In this document: positions 15,977 through 24,665 of the stretch, piece after piece | Layout: each line of letters opens with the position of its first letter | How positions within the stretch are numbered: the stretch's first letter is position 1 | Translations under genes and position numbers: made by a program | Assembly: GCA_007133195.1 (NCBI GenBank) | Contig: SLNH01000218.1 | Span: 1-54,296 of the forward strand | DNA: 54,296 bases | Direction of reading: 5' to 3' | Origin: Nannocystineae bacterium | GTDB taxonomy: Bacteria > Myxococcota_A > Polyangia > Haliangiales > Haliangiaceae | The notes under the pieces: model-generated | Seen by the model: only the letters and a program-made list of their open reading frames with translations | Databases searched by the model: none | Told to the model about the DNA's origin: nothing

Positions 15977-17596
15977 CTAGTCGGTAATGACGACGTCGCC
16001 CAGGGGCACCTCACCCTGCGAGGACAGCCCGATCGACAGTTCGTGGGACGTCGCCGCGGCATCCCCGTGCCCCCTCACGAAGTAGCGGTCCTCGATGATC
16101 TCGCCCGGCTCCCACAGCGTGGTGGGATACGACCAGTCGCCGGGATGGTGATCGCGATACGTGTCGCTGTTGGCCCACACGGGGCCATCCTCACCGTCCG
16201 GGCGGAGGCGCACGGTCATGAGGTAGGACTCGTCGATCGGTTGATCCGTCTTCCAGTAGGTGGTCACGAAGAATCCGTGGCCGCGCCGAGCGGACTGTGG
16301 CAGCGGGCGAGCGCCGATGAGCGTGGCCCCGCTCGAAAACCGGTGGCCGATCTCGAGGAGGTCACTCGGCGGCGCGTCTACGACGCTCGCCGGCTCGATT
16401 TCACCCTTTTCTGGCACAGCTTGAAACGGGGGCGGGCCCACTTGAGACGGGCGAGCCGGCGGCGGCGGGTGTTCCCAGGGCGGATCGAGCAAAACCGCGC
16501 CGTCTATGAGCGTAAACCTCGGATCGAACTCTTGGCTGAGCTCCACGAATCGATTCAAGAGCTCGTCGGTCGTCTCGCCGTCGGCTCGCTCGGTGCGGGT
16601 GTGGTGAAGCCGGATGGGAATGGGCTCGACCGCCTCGACGCCGCGAGGGCTCAGCTCGAGCCGAAACAGCGCCGACTTGTGGGTCCAGCCGTCGCCGTCG
16701 TAATCGAGCATGAGGTTCCCGCCATCGTAGATCACGGGCCTGCCGTCGATGATCTCCATGCCCTGAACGGCGTGGGCGCTGTGACCGAGGATCCCGTCTA
16801 CACCCGCATCTCGTATCAGGCCTGCGGCGAGCTCGCGGCGGGCCTCCGTGGGCCGTGGGGCCAAATTCGGCCCCCAGTGCGCCGTGAACAGGACCACGTC
16901 GGCGTACTCGCGTGCCCGCGCTGCCTCGTCTGCGACCACGGACACGAAGTGATCCGGATCCCCTTCATCGAGAAACAGAGTACCCGCGCCGTCGCCCGCG
17001 GCAAACTCCGGCGTCGTGGTGTCGGCTCCGAGGAGCGCGACGACGACGTCACCCGCCTCGAAGAGCCTGTAACGTGCAGCGTCGTGGCGATCTTCACCGA
17101 TGCCCACATAGCCGATGCCCGCGCGGGTTAGAATCTGCATCTGTTCGGCGATCGCCTCGCCGCCATAGTCTCCGGAATGGTTGTTTCCGCCGGTGATCAC
17201 ATCGACACCCGCCTCGGTGAGCACCCGCACCAAATCCGGCCTCCCTCGAAACAAATACGAGTTTCGCTCTCCCTGCTTGGGCGTCGCTCGTCCCCGCGAG
17301 CTCACGACCGCCTCCAAGTTCACGAGCCCCAGATCCGCCTCGTCGAACACGTCGGCCACCGACACAAGCGGCTTGCCGTAGCCGTCTTGATCGACGCGAG
17401 TGTGCGCGAATCTCGCCAAGAACACATCGCCCCCGAACGCGAGCACCCCCATCCTGTCGTCGTGGGGCGCGGCGTCACCGACTGGCTCGATGGGCGGCGA
17501 CCCACATGCGATCGCCGCGAACGTCACTACCGTCGCGGCCGCGCGCACCGCACCCGCCCTCGATCCATGCTTCTTGCACGCCGCTGCCATGACCAT
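15977..17596 (-). CDS. CapA-family (poly-gamma-glutamate synthesis type) lipoprotein
   Basis: A 539-residue lipoprotein. The signal peptide has a KKH n-region and ends at a lipobox FAAIAC. A CapA/PGA_cap metallophosphatase-like domain covers about residues 45-330: LAFGGDVFLAR, LVNLEAVVS, GGNNHSGDYG, FTAHWGPN, and GHSAHAVQGMEI followed by YDGGNLMLDY. After a proline-rich linker (HPPPPARPSQVGPPP) comes a C-terminal beta-rich domain of about 170 residues of unknown family. CapA proteins occur in poly-gamma-glutamate capsule loci, but many orphan copies exist in bacteria without capsule genes; no capB/capC is nearby. The ATG at 17596 is preferred to a GTG at 17644, whose purine-rich stretch sits too close. 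Confidence 0.85.
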   Translation of the reverse strand: MVMAAACKKHGSRAGAVRAAATVVTFAAIACGSPPIEPVGDAAPHDDRMGVLAFGGDVFLARFAHTRVDQDGYGKPLVSVADVFDEADLGLVNLEAVVSSRGRATPKQGERNSYLFRGRPDLVRVLTEAGVDVITGGNNHSGDYGGEAIAEQMQILTRAGIGYVGIGEDRHDAARYRLFEAGDVVVALLGADTTTPEFAAGDGAGTLFLDEGDPDHFVSVVADEAARAREYADVVLFTAHWGPNLAPRPTEARRELAAGLIRDAGVDGILGHSAHAVQGMEIIDGRPVIYDGGNLMLDYDGDGWTHKSALFRLELSPRGVEAVEPIPIRLHHTRTERADGETTDELLNRFVELSQEFDPRFTLIDGAVLLDPPWEHPPPPARPSQVGPPPFQAVPEKGEIEPASVVDAPPSDLLEIGHRFSSGATLIGARPLPQSARRGHGFFVTTYWKTDQPIDESYLMTVRLRPDGEDGPVWANSDTYRDHHPGDWSYPTTLWEPGEIIEDRYFVRGHGDAAATSHELSIGLSSQGEVPLGDVVITD

Positions 17597-17671
17597 CCGG
17601 TTCTCGCGACTCCCGCCCGGGCGAAAGTCCGCTTTTGCAGACACCTCCGGGGGTCCCCTCCGGGCTCACGC

Positions 17672-18097
17672 CTAGCCGTTTATCTCACAGACGGCCCCTT
17701 GGTCCTCATGGACACAGTCGACCTCGGCGCTGGCAGCCCCGTCCACGTTGATCTCGCAGTCACCGAAGCACGTAACGTGGCACGTGGACGTGCCCGGGCA
17801 GGAGACGACCGCGCCATCTCCGACTTCGACGGTGCAGCTCGTCGTTCCCGGACAGGTGACCAGGCAGTCTTCACCGCAAGCCAGACCGCAGGCCGCGTTT
17901 CCGTCGCACTCGAACTCGATGTTGTCACCGTCGATGGAACAGTCGGAGCCTCCCTCGCACACGCACAATGTTTCGCGCTCGGTTCCCTCCGTGCAAAAAC
18001 ACGCCCCCTCGGGCTCACACTCCCTCACCTCACCGCCGCCTCCGCAGGCGGCCGTCACGAAAACGGCCAGGGCCGACAGGAATAGAAATCTAGGCAT
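17672..18097 (-). CDS. Cysteine-rich secreted lipoprotein
   Basis: A 141-residue small lipoprotein: hydrophobic signal FLFLSALAVFVTAAC with the lipobox Cys at 18, then a Gly linker and an acidic body with about 20 further cysteines spaced every 4-10 residues (CFCTEG, CVCEGG, CGLACGEDC, CPGTTSC, CPGTSTC, CFGDC). The CPGTxxC unit is repeated. No enzymatic motif is seen. Multiple disulfides would stabilise an outer-membrane or surface protein; proteins of this style are frequent in Myxococcota. Function unknown. It lies 75 bases upstream of the CapA gene on the same strand and could be co-transcribed. Confidence 0.75.
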   Translation of the reverse strand: MPRFLFLSALAVFVTAACGGGGEVRECEPEGACFCTEGTERETLCVCEGGSDCSIDGDNIEFECDGNAACGLACGEDCLVTCPGTTSCTVEVGDGAVVSCPGTSTCHVTCFGDCEINVDGAASAEVDCVHEDQGAVCEING

Positions 18098-18373
18098 ATC
18101 GACTTCCTCGCGATCGTACCGCGAACGACATCATCGTCGGTCCAAACGGGCGGACGGTCAACACCGCGCTAAGGCGCGCCGAAGACCACCCGTGCTCGCC
18201 TGAACGCCGAATGAGCCGCGACCCAACCACACACACCGTCCCCGCCAGCGGCTCGCTCGAATGAAGGCTCCCACAGAGGCGCGACGGACCTGGCTCGCGC
18301 GAGCCGCCGCCAGCCGGAGGATGTCGCGCCGGACCGAGCTGCCCCGCGAGCAGAATGCCGGGCTCGGTGCGGA

Positions 18374-18934
18374 CTAAAACGCGTAGCCGAACCGAACGTA
18401 GCCGTTCGCGAACAAATTCGCGCGGCTGCTCTCGCGCGCGTTTCGAATATCGCGACCCATCCCGATAGCGGCAGCCGCGTTCAAGCGATCGCGCCAGATG
18501 AGCTGCCAGCCAACGAGGAGCTGGGGCCCGAATATCGCCTCCGCGTCGCCGTCGCCGTAGCGGCGGACGATGACCCCGGGTTCGACGAACGGACCGTCGA
18601 AGATGCCCTCCAGATAAATCGGAAGTCCCGCGCCCAGCTCGAAGCCGCGAGACTCGGTGGCGACCGGCATGTAGTAGTTCACATCGGCGCGAACTCCCAG
18701 GTGAGCAGCCACCACGACCGTCCCCGAGGCGCCGTACAGGCCGACGAGCCATCCGAGTGGGTTTGAGGCCACGTTCCACCGCGGCGGAGCTGGCTCCGCG
18801 TGACGCGCGAGCCCCGATCCGATCGCCGCGTCCTCGCACGGCCCCTCGTCGCCGCCGGCCGCCTCGCCGCGGGCTTCCGCCGCAAAAAACACCGCGAGGA
18901 GAACGAGAGCGCTGAGTCCCTTGCTGATCGCCAC
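18374..18934 (-). CDS. Putative small outer-membrane beta-barrel protein
   Basis: A 186-residue protein with a cleavable signal peptide (LSALVLLAVFFAAEARG), then alternating hydrophobic/aromatic strands (NPLGWLVGLYG, HLGVRADVNYYMPVA, GAGLPIYLEG, PGVIVRRYGDG, FGPQLLVGWQLIW, NGYVRFGYAF). The terminal residue is Phe, the usual outer-membrane insertion signal for beta-barrels. The pattern is like DUF3575-type small barrels. The sequence is too short for a porin of classical size. No neighbour indicates a role. The 275 bases between it and the cysteine-rich lipoprotein gene hold nothing I can support. Confidence 0.65.
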   Translation of the reverse strand: MAISKGLSALVLLAVFFAAEARGEAAGGDEGPCEDAAIGSGLARHAEPAPPRWNVASNPLGWLVGLYGASGTVVVAAHLGVRADVNYYMPVATESRGFELGAGLPIYLEGIFDGPFVEPGVIVRRYGDGDAEAIFGPQLLVGWQLIWRDRLNAAAAIGMGRDIRNARESSRANLFANGYVRFGYAF

Positions 18935-19094
18935 GTCGGGTGCCGCCTTTCGTGCGGACGGCGCGGCGCGCGCCTTGGCCGCACGCCGCGCACCCTAACC
19001 ACCTCGCGCGCCTCCCTCAACTTTTCGGCCCCGCTGCCTCGCCGAACCCGCGTCAGCCCGACGCCACCGGCCAGGACGCGGAGCGAACGCCTCG

Positions 19095-20087
19095 TTAGCC
19101 GAGCTTCTTCTGGACGAGCTCTCGGAGCGAGGCCTCCGGGCGAGCCCCCACGTGGCTTATCACCTCGGCGGCGCAGATCGCGCCCATGTGACCGCACTCG
19201 GCGAGCGAGCGACCCTTGCTGTAGCCGTGCAAGAACCCGGCGGCGTATAGGTCACCAGCGCCCGTGGTGTCAACCACCTTGTCTACCGCGGCGGCCGGCA
19301 CCTCCTCGGTCCCGCCTGCGTGCACGATGACGGCGCCCTTTTCGCTGCGCGTGAGCGCCGCGATCTCGCATTTCCCGCGGATCTGGCGCACGGCCTCGTC
19401 GAAGCGATCCGTCTCGAACAGCGCCATGACCTCGGTCTCGTTCGCGAACAAAATGTCGATGTGATGGTCGACCAGATCCAAAAACGACTCGCGATGCCTA
19501 TCGACGCAAAACTTGTCAGAAAGCGTCAGCGAGACCTTGCGGTCGTTTTCGTGGGCGATCCGCGCCGCCTTGACGAACGCCTCCTGCGCCTTCGGGGGAT
19601 CCCAGAGATACCCCTCCAGGTACAGCACCTTCCCTCGTTTGATCTGCTCGGGCTTGATGTCCTGCGGCCCGAGCTCGACGCAGGCGCCGAGGAAGGTGCC
19701 CATCGTGCGCTGGGCGTCCGGCGTGACGAGGACGAGGCAGCGCGCCGTTGGGGCTCTGTCGAACAGCGGCTCGGTGTCGAACTCGATCCCCACCGAGCGC
19801 ATGTCGTGGGCGAAGACATCGCCCAATTGGTCGTTCCCCACCTTCCCGATGTAGCCCCCCGAGCCGTCGAGGGACGCGATCCCGGCCATCGTATTGCCGG
19901 CGGAGCCGCCGGACATCTCGATGCACTGGCCCATCTTCGAGTAGATGTGCTCCGCCTGGCGGGCATCGACCAGCATCATCGATCCCTTCTCCAGGTTGTG
20001 CTCCTTCAAAAAGTCGTCGTCGGTCTGCGTGAGTACGTCGACAATGGCGTTGCCGATTCCGATGACGTCGAGCTCTTGCTTGCTCAT
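19095..20087 (-). CDS. PfkB-family carbohydrate/nucleoside kinase (adenosine kinase-like)
   Basis: A 330-residue ribokinase-fold kinase. The N-terminal GIGNAIVDVLTQ and SGGSAGNTMAGIASLDG motifs bind substrate; the C-terminal DTTGAGDLYAAGFLHG signature contains the catalytic Asp and anion hole. The overall sequence, including AARCLVLVTPDAQRTM-like ATARCLVLVTPD and the LYLEGYLWD stretch, is most like the adenosine-kinase-type group widespread in proteobacteria. Likely reaction: phosphorylation of adenosine or a related sugar/nucleoside by ATP. The direction and 169-base gap suggest it may follow the cyclo-ligase gene in one transcript. Confidence 0.88.
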   Translation of the reverse strand: MSKQELDVIGIGNAIVDVLTQTDDDFLKEHNLEKGSMMLVDARQAEHIYSKMGQCIEMSGGSAGNTMAGIASLDGSGGYIGKVGNDQLGDVFAHDMRSVGIEFDTEPLFDRAPTARCLVLVTPDAQRTMGTFLGACVELGPQDIKPEQIKRGKVLYLEGYLWDPPKAQEAFVKAARIAHENDRKVSLTLSDKFCVDRHRESFLDLVDHHIDILFANETEVMALFETDRFDEAVRQIRGKCEIAALTRSEKGAVIVHAGGTEEVPAAAVDKVVDTTGAGDLYAAGFLHGYSKGRSLAECGHMGAICAAEVISHVGARPEASLRELVQKKLG

Positions 20088-20256
20088 AGTGCCTCTTGTC
20101 TAGTTGGTCCAGCGCGCACTGGCGCGCGGAGTCCGCCCTCGTTTACACCACGCGGCGAATCCTCGCAACCTGCGCCCCGACACGCTGCTGCGCACGGCAA
20201 TTTCAGCTAGTTGCACCAATGTCGGGCGAGACCTTCGCGCGAACGCGCCGACGCGC

Positions 20257-20937
20257 TCACGAATCGACCAGCAGGACGCCGTTTTCGGTGACCATCCCGT
20301 GCATGGGGATATCGTGCCACTGCGGGTAGATGGTCGACACGGCAGCCCGCGAATACCCCACCCCGTACACGCGCGGTTCGTTCGTCATGGCCGCGAGCGT
20401 TCGATCATAATAGCCCCCGCCGTAGCCGAGCCGGTAGCCCGCGGAGTCGAAGCCGACGACGGCGGCGATGATGACGTCGGGCACGACATCCTGTCCCGCT
20501 GCGGGCACGGGAATGTTCCACACACCGCGATCGAGCGGCTCGCCGGGCTCCCACGAGCGAAAAGCGAGCGGGGCCCGCTTTTGGGCCACGACGGGCAGCG
20601 CGGTGCGGCCGCCGCGGGCCGTGATGCGCTCGAGAAACGAGCGCAGATCGGGCTCGCCTTTAAACGGCCAGTACGCGCTCACGGTGGCGCCGTGGACATC
20701 GCCGAGCAACTTTTCGAGGTGCGCTGCGATGCGCTCGCCGAACGCGCGCCGCTGGCCGCTTTCGAGCTCGAATCGCTCCTCGATCAGGCGCCTTCGCTCC
20801 GCTTTGCGCCAGCGCATGACGCCGGCCCGGACCAGCGGGTCCTCGCTCGCAGTCTCCGAGGACGCGGGATCCGCCTCGTGAAGGCCGCACGGCGAGGACT
20901 CGTAGGGGCGCGGTTGGTCGTCGGACGGTTTGGCCAT
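20257..20937 (-). CDS. 5-formyltetrahydrofolate cyclo-ligase
   Basis: A 226-residue enzyme that converts 5-formyl-THF to 5,10-methenyl-THF with ATP, returning a storage folate to the active pool. Family motifs are clear: RRAFGERIAAHL, SAYWPFKGEPDLR, ALPVVAQKRAPLAFR, the ATP-binding GYRLGYGGGYYDRTLA and GVGYSRA near the C-terminus. The N-terminal 35 residues precede the family core and may be disordered, or the true start may be the GTG/ATG near residue 40 (RAGVMRWRKAE). In many bacteria this gene adjoins 6S RNA; I examined the adjacent 169 bases and could not support one. Confidence 0.9.
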   Translation of the reverse strand: MAKPSDDQPRPYESSPCGLHEADPASSETASEDPLVRAGVMRWRKAERRRLIEERFELESGQRRAFGERIAAHLEKLLGDVHGATVSAYWPFKGEPDLRSFLERITARGGRTALPVVAQKRAPLAFRSWEPGEPLDRGVWNIPVPAAGQDVVPDVIIAAVVGFDSAGYRLGYGGGYYDRTLAAMTNEPRVYGVGYSRAAVSTIYPQWHDIPMHGMVTENGVLLVDS

Positions 20938-21161
20938 CGCGAGTGGAAAAATCGGTGGGCGAACGTAAAACGATCGGTAGGCGAATGAAGGTCTCTCGAT
21001 GGATCTAGCACGACCCCGCGAGATGGAAAGAAGCCGCGTCGAGGGGAGGCGCCCGGTTCGCGCTTACTCGGCAGATGTCCTCCGGCGCGCGCGCCGCGCG
21101 GTCGGCTCCCGAGGATCGCGATCGCGGCGGCGCGCGGCGTGTGCTCGGGTAGGATGTACGT

Positions 21162-21710
21162 ATGCCTGAGCTCATGCACCTTGGCTCCGCTGGTGGGGTC
21201 CCCGTCGAAGGCGCGCACATCGACGGACTGCCCTTGCCGCTGCTCGTTTATCGAGGCGCGCTCGACGCGCCTGATCCGGAGCGCGCTCGCGCCGCGGCGG
21301 AGGGGAAGGCGCGCGTGTGCGGCTGGCAGCTCGCCTGGACGAACACGGCGGGCATCGCCGCCGAGCGCCACTGCCACACCACCACCCACGAAGCCGTCTT
21401 CGTGCTGCATGGCAAAGCGACCGTCCGCTACGGCGCCGCCGGCGATACCTCCGCGGAGCTTTGGGCCGGCGACGTCGTGTTCCATCCAGCGGGCACGTTT
21501 CACCAGGGCGCGGGCGATGAGGACGGCATCGTCACAGCGGGGGCCTATCCGGTGGCTGCCGCCCCGTGGGACTGGCACACCACGGGCTTGACGCCCGACG
21601 AGTGGGCTCGCATCCGGTCCCTCGAGGAGCCGCCGCATCCGATCACCGGGGGATTGATCACCGAGATCGTACAGACGAGCACCACGACACCGCGGCGCAC
21701 ATCCTCGTAG
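21162..21710 (+). CDS. Cupin-domain protein
   Basis: A 182-residue single-cupin protein. Cupin motif 1 is AERHCHTTTHEAVFVLHGKATV with the metal-binding HxH and Glu, and motif 2 is WAGDVVFHPAGTFHQG with the last His. It resembles small ChrR-like or quercetinase-like cupins, but the reaction cannot be assigned. The ATG has TAGGA upstream. It precedes an SDR gene by 70 bases on the same strand; both may act on the same metabolite. Confidence 0.8.
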   Translation: MPELMHLGSAGGVPVEGAHIDGLPLPLLVYRGALDAPDPERARAAAEGKARVCGWQLAWTNTAGIAAERHCHTTTHEAVFVLHGKATVRYGAAGDTSAELWAGDVVFHPAGTFHQGAGDEDGIVTAGAYPVAAAPWDWHTTGLTPDEWARIRSLEEPPHPITGGLITEIVQTSTTTPRRTSS

Positions 21711-21780
21711 ATGCCGACGCACGGACGTCGCGAGTGAGCGAACGACTTGTGACGTGCGACTGGCGCGCTATGGATCGAGC

Positions 21781-22497
21781 ATGGCCAATGATGAAATTTG
21801 TGCAATCGTAGGCGTGGGGCCGGGGCTCGGCGGGTCGCTCGCGAGGCGATTCGCCAGCGAGGGCCATCGGGTAGCGCTCATGGCCCGGCGCAGAAACAAC
21901 GTCGACCCCGTCGGAGAGGCGATCGAGGGCGCCGGCGGCCGCGCCCTGTCGATCTCGTGCGACGCGGGAGATCCGAGCTCGGTCTCCGCCGCGTTCACGA
22001 CAGTCCGCTCGGAGCTCGGCGACCCGAGTGTCCTGATCTACAACGCCGGCGCCTTCGATGTGGGCGAGGTCTTGGACATCGATCCGGATACCTTCGAGCG
22101 AGCGTGGCGCGCAAACTGCTACGGAGCGTTTTTGGCGGCGAAGGAGGTGCTTCCGCGCATGCTCGAGCGAGGTCGCGGCACGATCCTACTTACCGGCGCC
22201 ACGGCGGCGCGCCGCGGCAGCGCCAAATTCTCGGCGTTCGCGGTGGGAAAGTTCGGTTTGCGCGCGCTCGCGCAGAGTTTGGCGCGCGAGTACGGTCCGC
22301 GGGGCGTCCACACGGTCCACGTGGTAATCGACGGCCAGATCGACGCGCCACAGAGCCGACGAATGTTCCCGGACCGAGGTGACGAGGCGTTCCTGGCGCC
22401 CGGCGCCATCGCCGACGTCTATTGGAACCTCCACGTCCAGCATCCCACGACGTGGACCATGGAGCTCGATCTCCGACCATCGGTCGAGCCGTTTTGA
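21781..22497 (+). CDS. Atypical SDR oxidoreductase lacking the catalytic tyrosine
   Basis: A 238-residue Rossmann-fold short-chain dehydrogenase/reductase. The nucleotide loop is GVGPGLGGSLARRF, a GxGxxG variant of the classical TGxxxGxG, and IYNAGAF stands for NNAG. The segment LTGATAARRGSAKFSAFAVGKFGLRALAQ keeps the active-site Lys of YxxxK but has Phe in place of Tyr. This substitution is shared by a known SDR subgroup (GPGLG type) whose activity is unclear. The start is the ATG at 21781; an upstream ATG at 21754 adds nine non-conserved residues. Confidence 0.85.
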   Translation: MANDEICAIVGVGPGLGGSLARRFASEGHRVALMARRRNNVDPVGEAIEGAGGRALSISCDAGDPSSVSAAFTTVRSELGDPSVLIYNAGAFDVGEVLDIDPDTFERAWRANCYGAFLAAKEVLPRMLERGRGTILLTGATAARRGSAKFSAFAVGKFGLRALAQSLAREYGPRGVHTVHVVIDGQIDAPQSRRMFPDRGDEAFLAPGAIADVYWNLHVQHPTTWTMELDLRPSVEPF

Positions 22498-22595
22498 GCG
22501 GCGGCCCCCGGCGGCCGGTGCAGTGCTTTGGCGTGGCGGCGTTCGGCGTGCCCTGGCCGCGGTGTCCGCTGGGCGTTCGTGGATCGCGCGATCGA

Positions 22596-24419
22596 CTAAA
22601 GCGATCCGACAGCCTCCTCGTAGCGCCGAAAATCTGCCTCGATCAAATCGATCGCGCCGGACCAAAACGCGGGGGCGCCGAGGTCGGCTCCGAGGTGCGT
22701 TCGGGCGACCGCCTCTGCGGTGTCGCTGCCGGTGTCCCGTAACAGCCGCTCGTAGGTCGGCAGGAACGACGCGCCCTCGCTCCGGGCGCGATGGGCGATG
22801 GCGCGGCTGAACAGGTAGCCAAACGTGTAGGGGAAATTGTAGAAGCTCACATCCACCATGTAAAAGTGGAGCTTCGACGCCCAAAACCAGGGATCGAGCT
22901 CATCGTCGGCGATCGCGTCGCCGAAGGTGGCGCGCTGCGTCTCGACCATCAGCTCGCAGAGCTCCGAGGGCGACAGCTCGCCGCCCTCGCGCTGCGCGTA
23001 GAGCGCCCGCTCGAAATCGAACCGCATGGGAATGTTCAGCAAGAACGTGGCGGCCTCCTGCATCCGGCGCTCGAGCACCGCCAGGCGAAGGCGCGGATCC
23101 GCGTCGGGGTCAGCGAGCACGGCGTCGGTGACGAGCGCCTCGGCGAAGGTCGACGCCGTCTCCGCGAGCGTCATCGGGTAGTGCCGCGCCCACGGGCGGA
23201 GGTCGCCCATGAGCCAGCCGTGAAACGCGTGCCCGAGCTCGTGGGCCAGGGTTTGCACGTCGCCGAGCGCGCCGCCGTAGGTCATGAACACGCGCGACTG
23301 CCCGATGAGGGGCGAGGTGCTGCAAAACGCGCCGGGCCGCTTTCCCGGCCTCGGACAATGGTCGATCCAGCGCTCGGCGAACGCGCGCTCGGCGAGCTCC
23401 GCGAGCGCAGGGTAGCTCGCGAACGCGCCAGTGACCCGCCGGCGCGCCTCGTCCCAGGGAATCCGCTCGCGCGCCGCCGCCGGAAGCGGCGCGAGGAGGT
23501 CCTGAAACCCGAGCTTTTCGCGGCCGAGGAGCTCGGCCTTGCGCCGCAGGTAGCGCCGCGGCACGTCCTGCCGAGCCCGCACCGCCTCGAAAAGCGCGTC
23601 GAGCGTCGAGCGCTCGATCCCCGCGTCGAACAGCGCCGGATCCAAGACGTCCTCGATCCCGCGGCGCGCCTTCAGGACGAGGCGGGTGCCGCTGATTCCG
23701 TTTAGGCAAGCCGCCACCGAACCACCGACGCTCGCCCAGGCGGCGGCGGCCCCGTCCGCGGCGGCCTTGCGCACCGACGGATCCGGATCTTCGAAACACG
23801 TTCGGGCCATGGCCACCGGCAGGCGCTCCATGTCGCCGCCGGGCTTCACGAGGTCGAAGCTGAGCCCGCCGGAAATCCGGTCGTAAAGTCGGCTCCACGC
23901 GTAGATGCCGTCTACGCCGAGGTCTGCGGACAAACGCTCGAGCTCCGCTGACATGGCCCAGGCCGCGCGGGCGCGCATGCGCGAGAGCGCGTAGCGCACC
24001 GGCGCGAGCTCTTCTCGCCCGGCCAGGGCATCGAACGCACCGGGCTCCGCCGCGGCCAGCCCCTGTCGCACGGGTACGTAGACCTTCTCGAGCTCGGCCC
24101 GAAGCCCCGCGAGCGCCCCCACCTCGCGCTTGATCGCTTCGTCGTGGGCGTCGGCGGCGCTCGCGCAGCTCAGGTACGAGCTAAGGTGCCGCGCCCGCGC
24201 AGACGCCTCCTCCAGCTTGGCCAACATCTCGGCCCACGGCTCTGCCGTGTCGACGCCCAGCGGTTCGAGCGAGTCGACCTCGTCTCGCAGCGCGCCGATG
24301 TCAGTCTCGAGCGCCTTCCAAAACGCGCAGTAGTCCGGGCCGCCGGGGGCCGAAAAGTAGGGCGTAAGATCCCAATCGGGAGCTCGGCGGCCCATCTCGG
24401 GCGGGGTGCTCGTCGGCAT
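22596..24419 (-). CDS. M3-family oligoendopeptidase
   Basis: A 607-residue zinc metallopeptidase of the M3 (thimet/oligoendopeptidase F) family, without signal peptide, so it degrades short peptides in the cytoplasm. The zinc motif HELGHAFHG is at about residues 392-400 and the third ligand Glu lies in TLAETASTFAEAL about 28 residues later. The C-terminal FYNFPYTFGYLFSRAI is a further family landmark. Length is normal for PepF-type members. The ATG at 24419 starts a polar stretch ending RRAPDWDLTPYF, typical of the family. It lies downstream of the macroglobulin gene on the same strand with a 246-base gap, probably a separate transcript. Confidence 0.92.
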   Translation of the reverse strand: MPTSTPPEMGRRAPDWDLTPYFSAPGGPDYCAFWKALETDIGALRDEVDSLEPLGVDTAEPWAEMLAKLEEASARARHLSSYLSCASAADAHDEAIKREVGALAGLRAELEKVYVPVRQGLAAAEPGAFDALAGREELAPVRYALSRMRARAAWAMSAELERLSADLGVDGIYAWSRLYDRISGGLSFDLVKPGGDMERLPVAMARTCFEDPDPSVRKAAADGAAAAWASVGGSVAACLNGISGTRLVLKARRGIEDVLDPALFDAGIERSTLDALFEAVRARQDVPRRYLRRKAELLGREKLGFQDLLAPLPAAARERIPWDEARRRVTGAFASYPALAELAERAFAERWIDHCPRPGKRPGAFCSTSPLIGQSRVFMTYGGALGDVQTLAHELGHAFHGWLMGDLRPWARHYPMTLAETASTFAEALVTDAVLADPDADPRLRLAVLERRMQEAATFLLNIPMRFDFERALYAQREGGELSPSELCELMVETQRATFGDAIADDELDPWFWASKLHFYMVDVSFYNFPYTFGYLFSRAIAHRARSEGASFLPTYERLLRDTGSDTAEAVARTHLGADLGAPAFWSGAIDLIEADFRRYEEAVGSL

Positions 24420-24665
24420 GATGAAACCCTAACGCCGCCGGCCGCTCGCGTCACCGCCGCGCGCAGTGTGTCGCCCCACTCGCCCCGCCGCCCCCGCCAA
24501 CGCCCGCTCGCGAGCAAGCGTTCGACGCGAATTCGCGTGCCGAGGCGCGCACGCGGGCGGCCTCGGAGACCGCCTCGCGCAGGCGCCCGCGGGAGTCCGA
24601 TCTTCGAGAGGGCTGCGCGCGAAGCGCTGACACGACGCGGTCTCGGCGGCTTTCTACGGGACCCG

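Noticed and set aside
20088-20256. Possible 6S RNA beside the formyl-THF cyclo-ligase gene
   Set aside because: In gammaproteobacteria 6S RNA adjoins this gene, but here the gap lies downstream of the gene and is only 169 bases, with no central bubble or closing stem visible.
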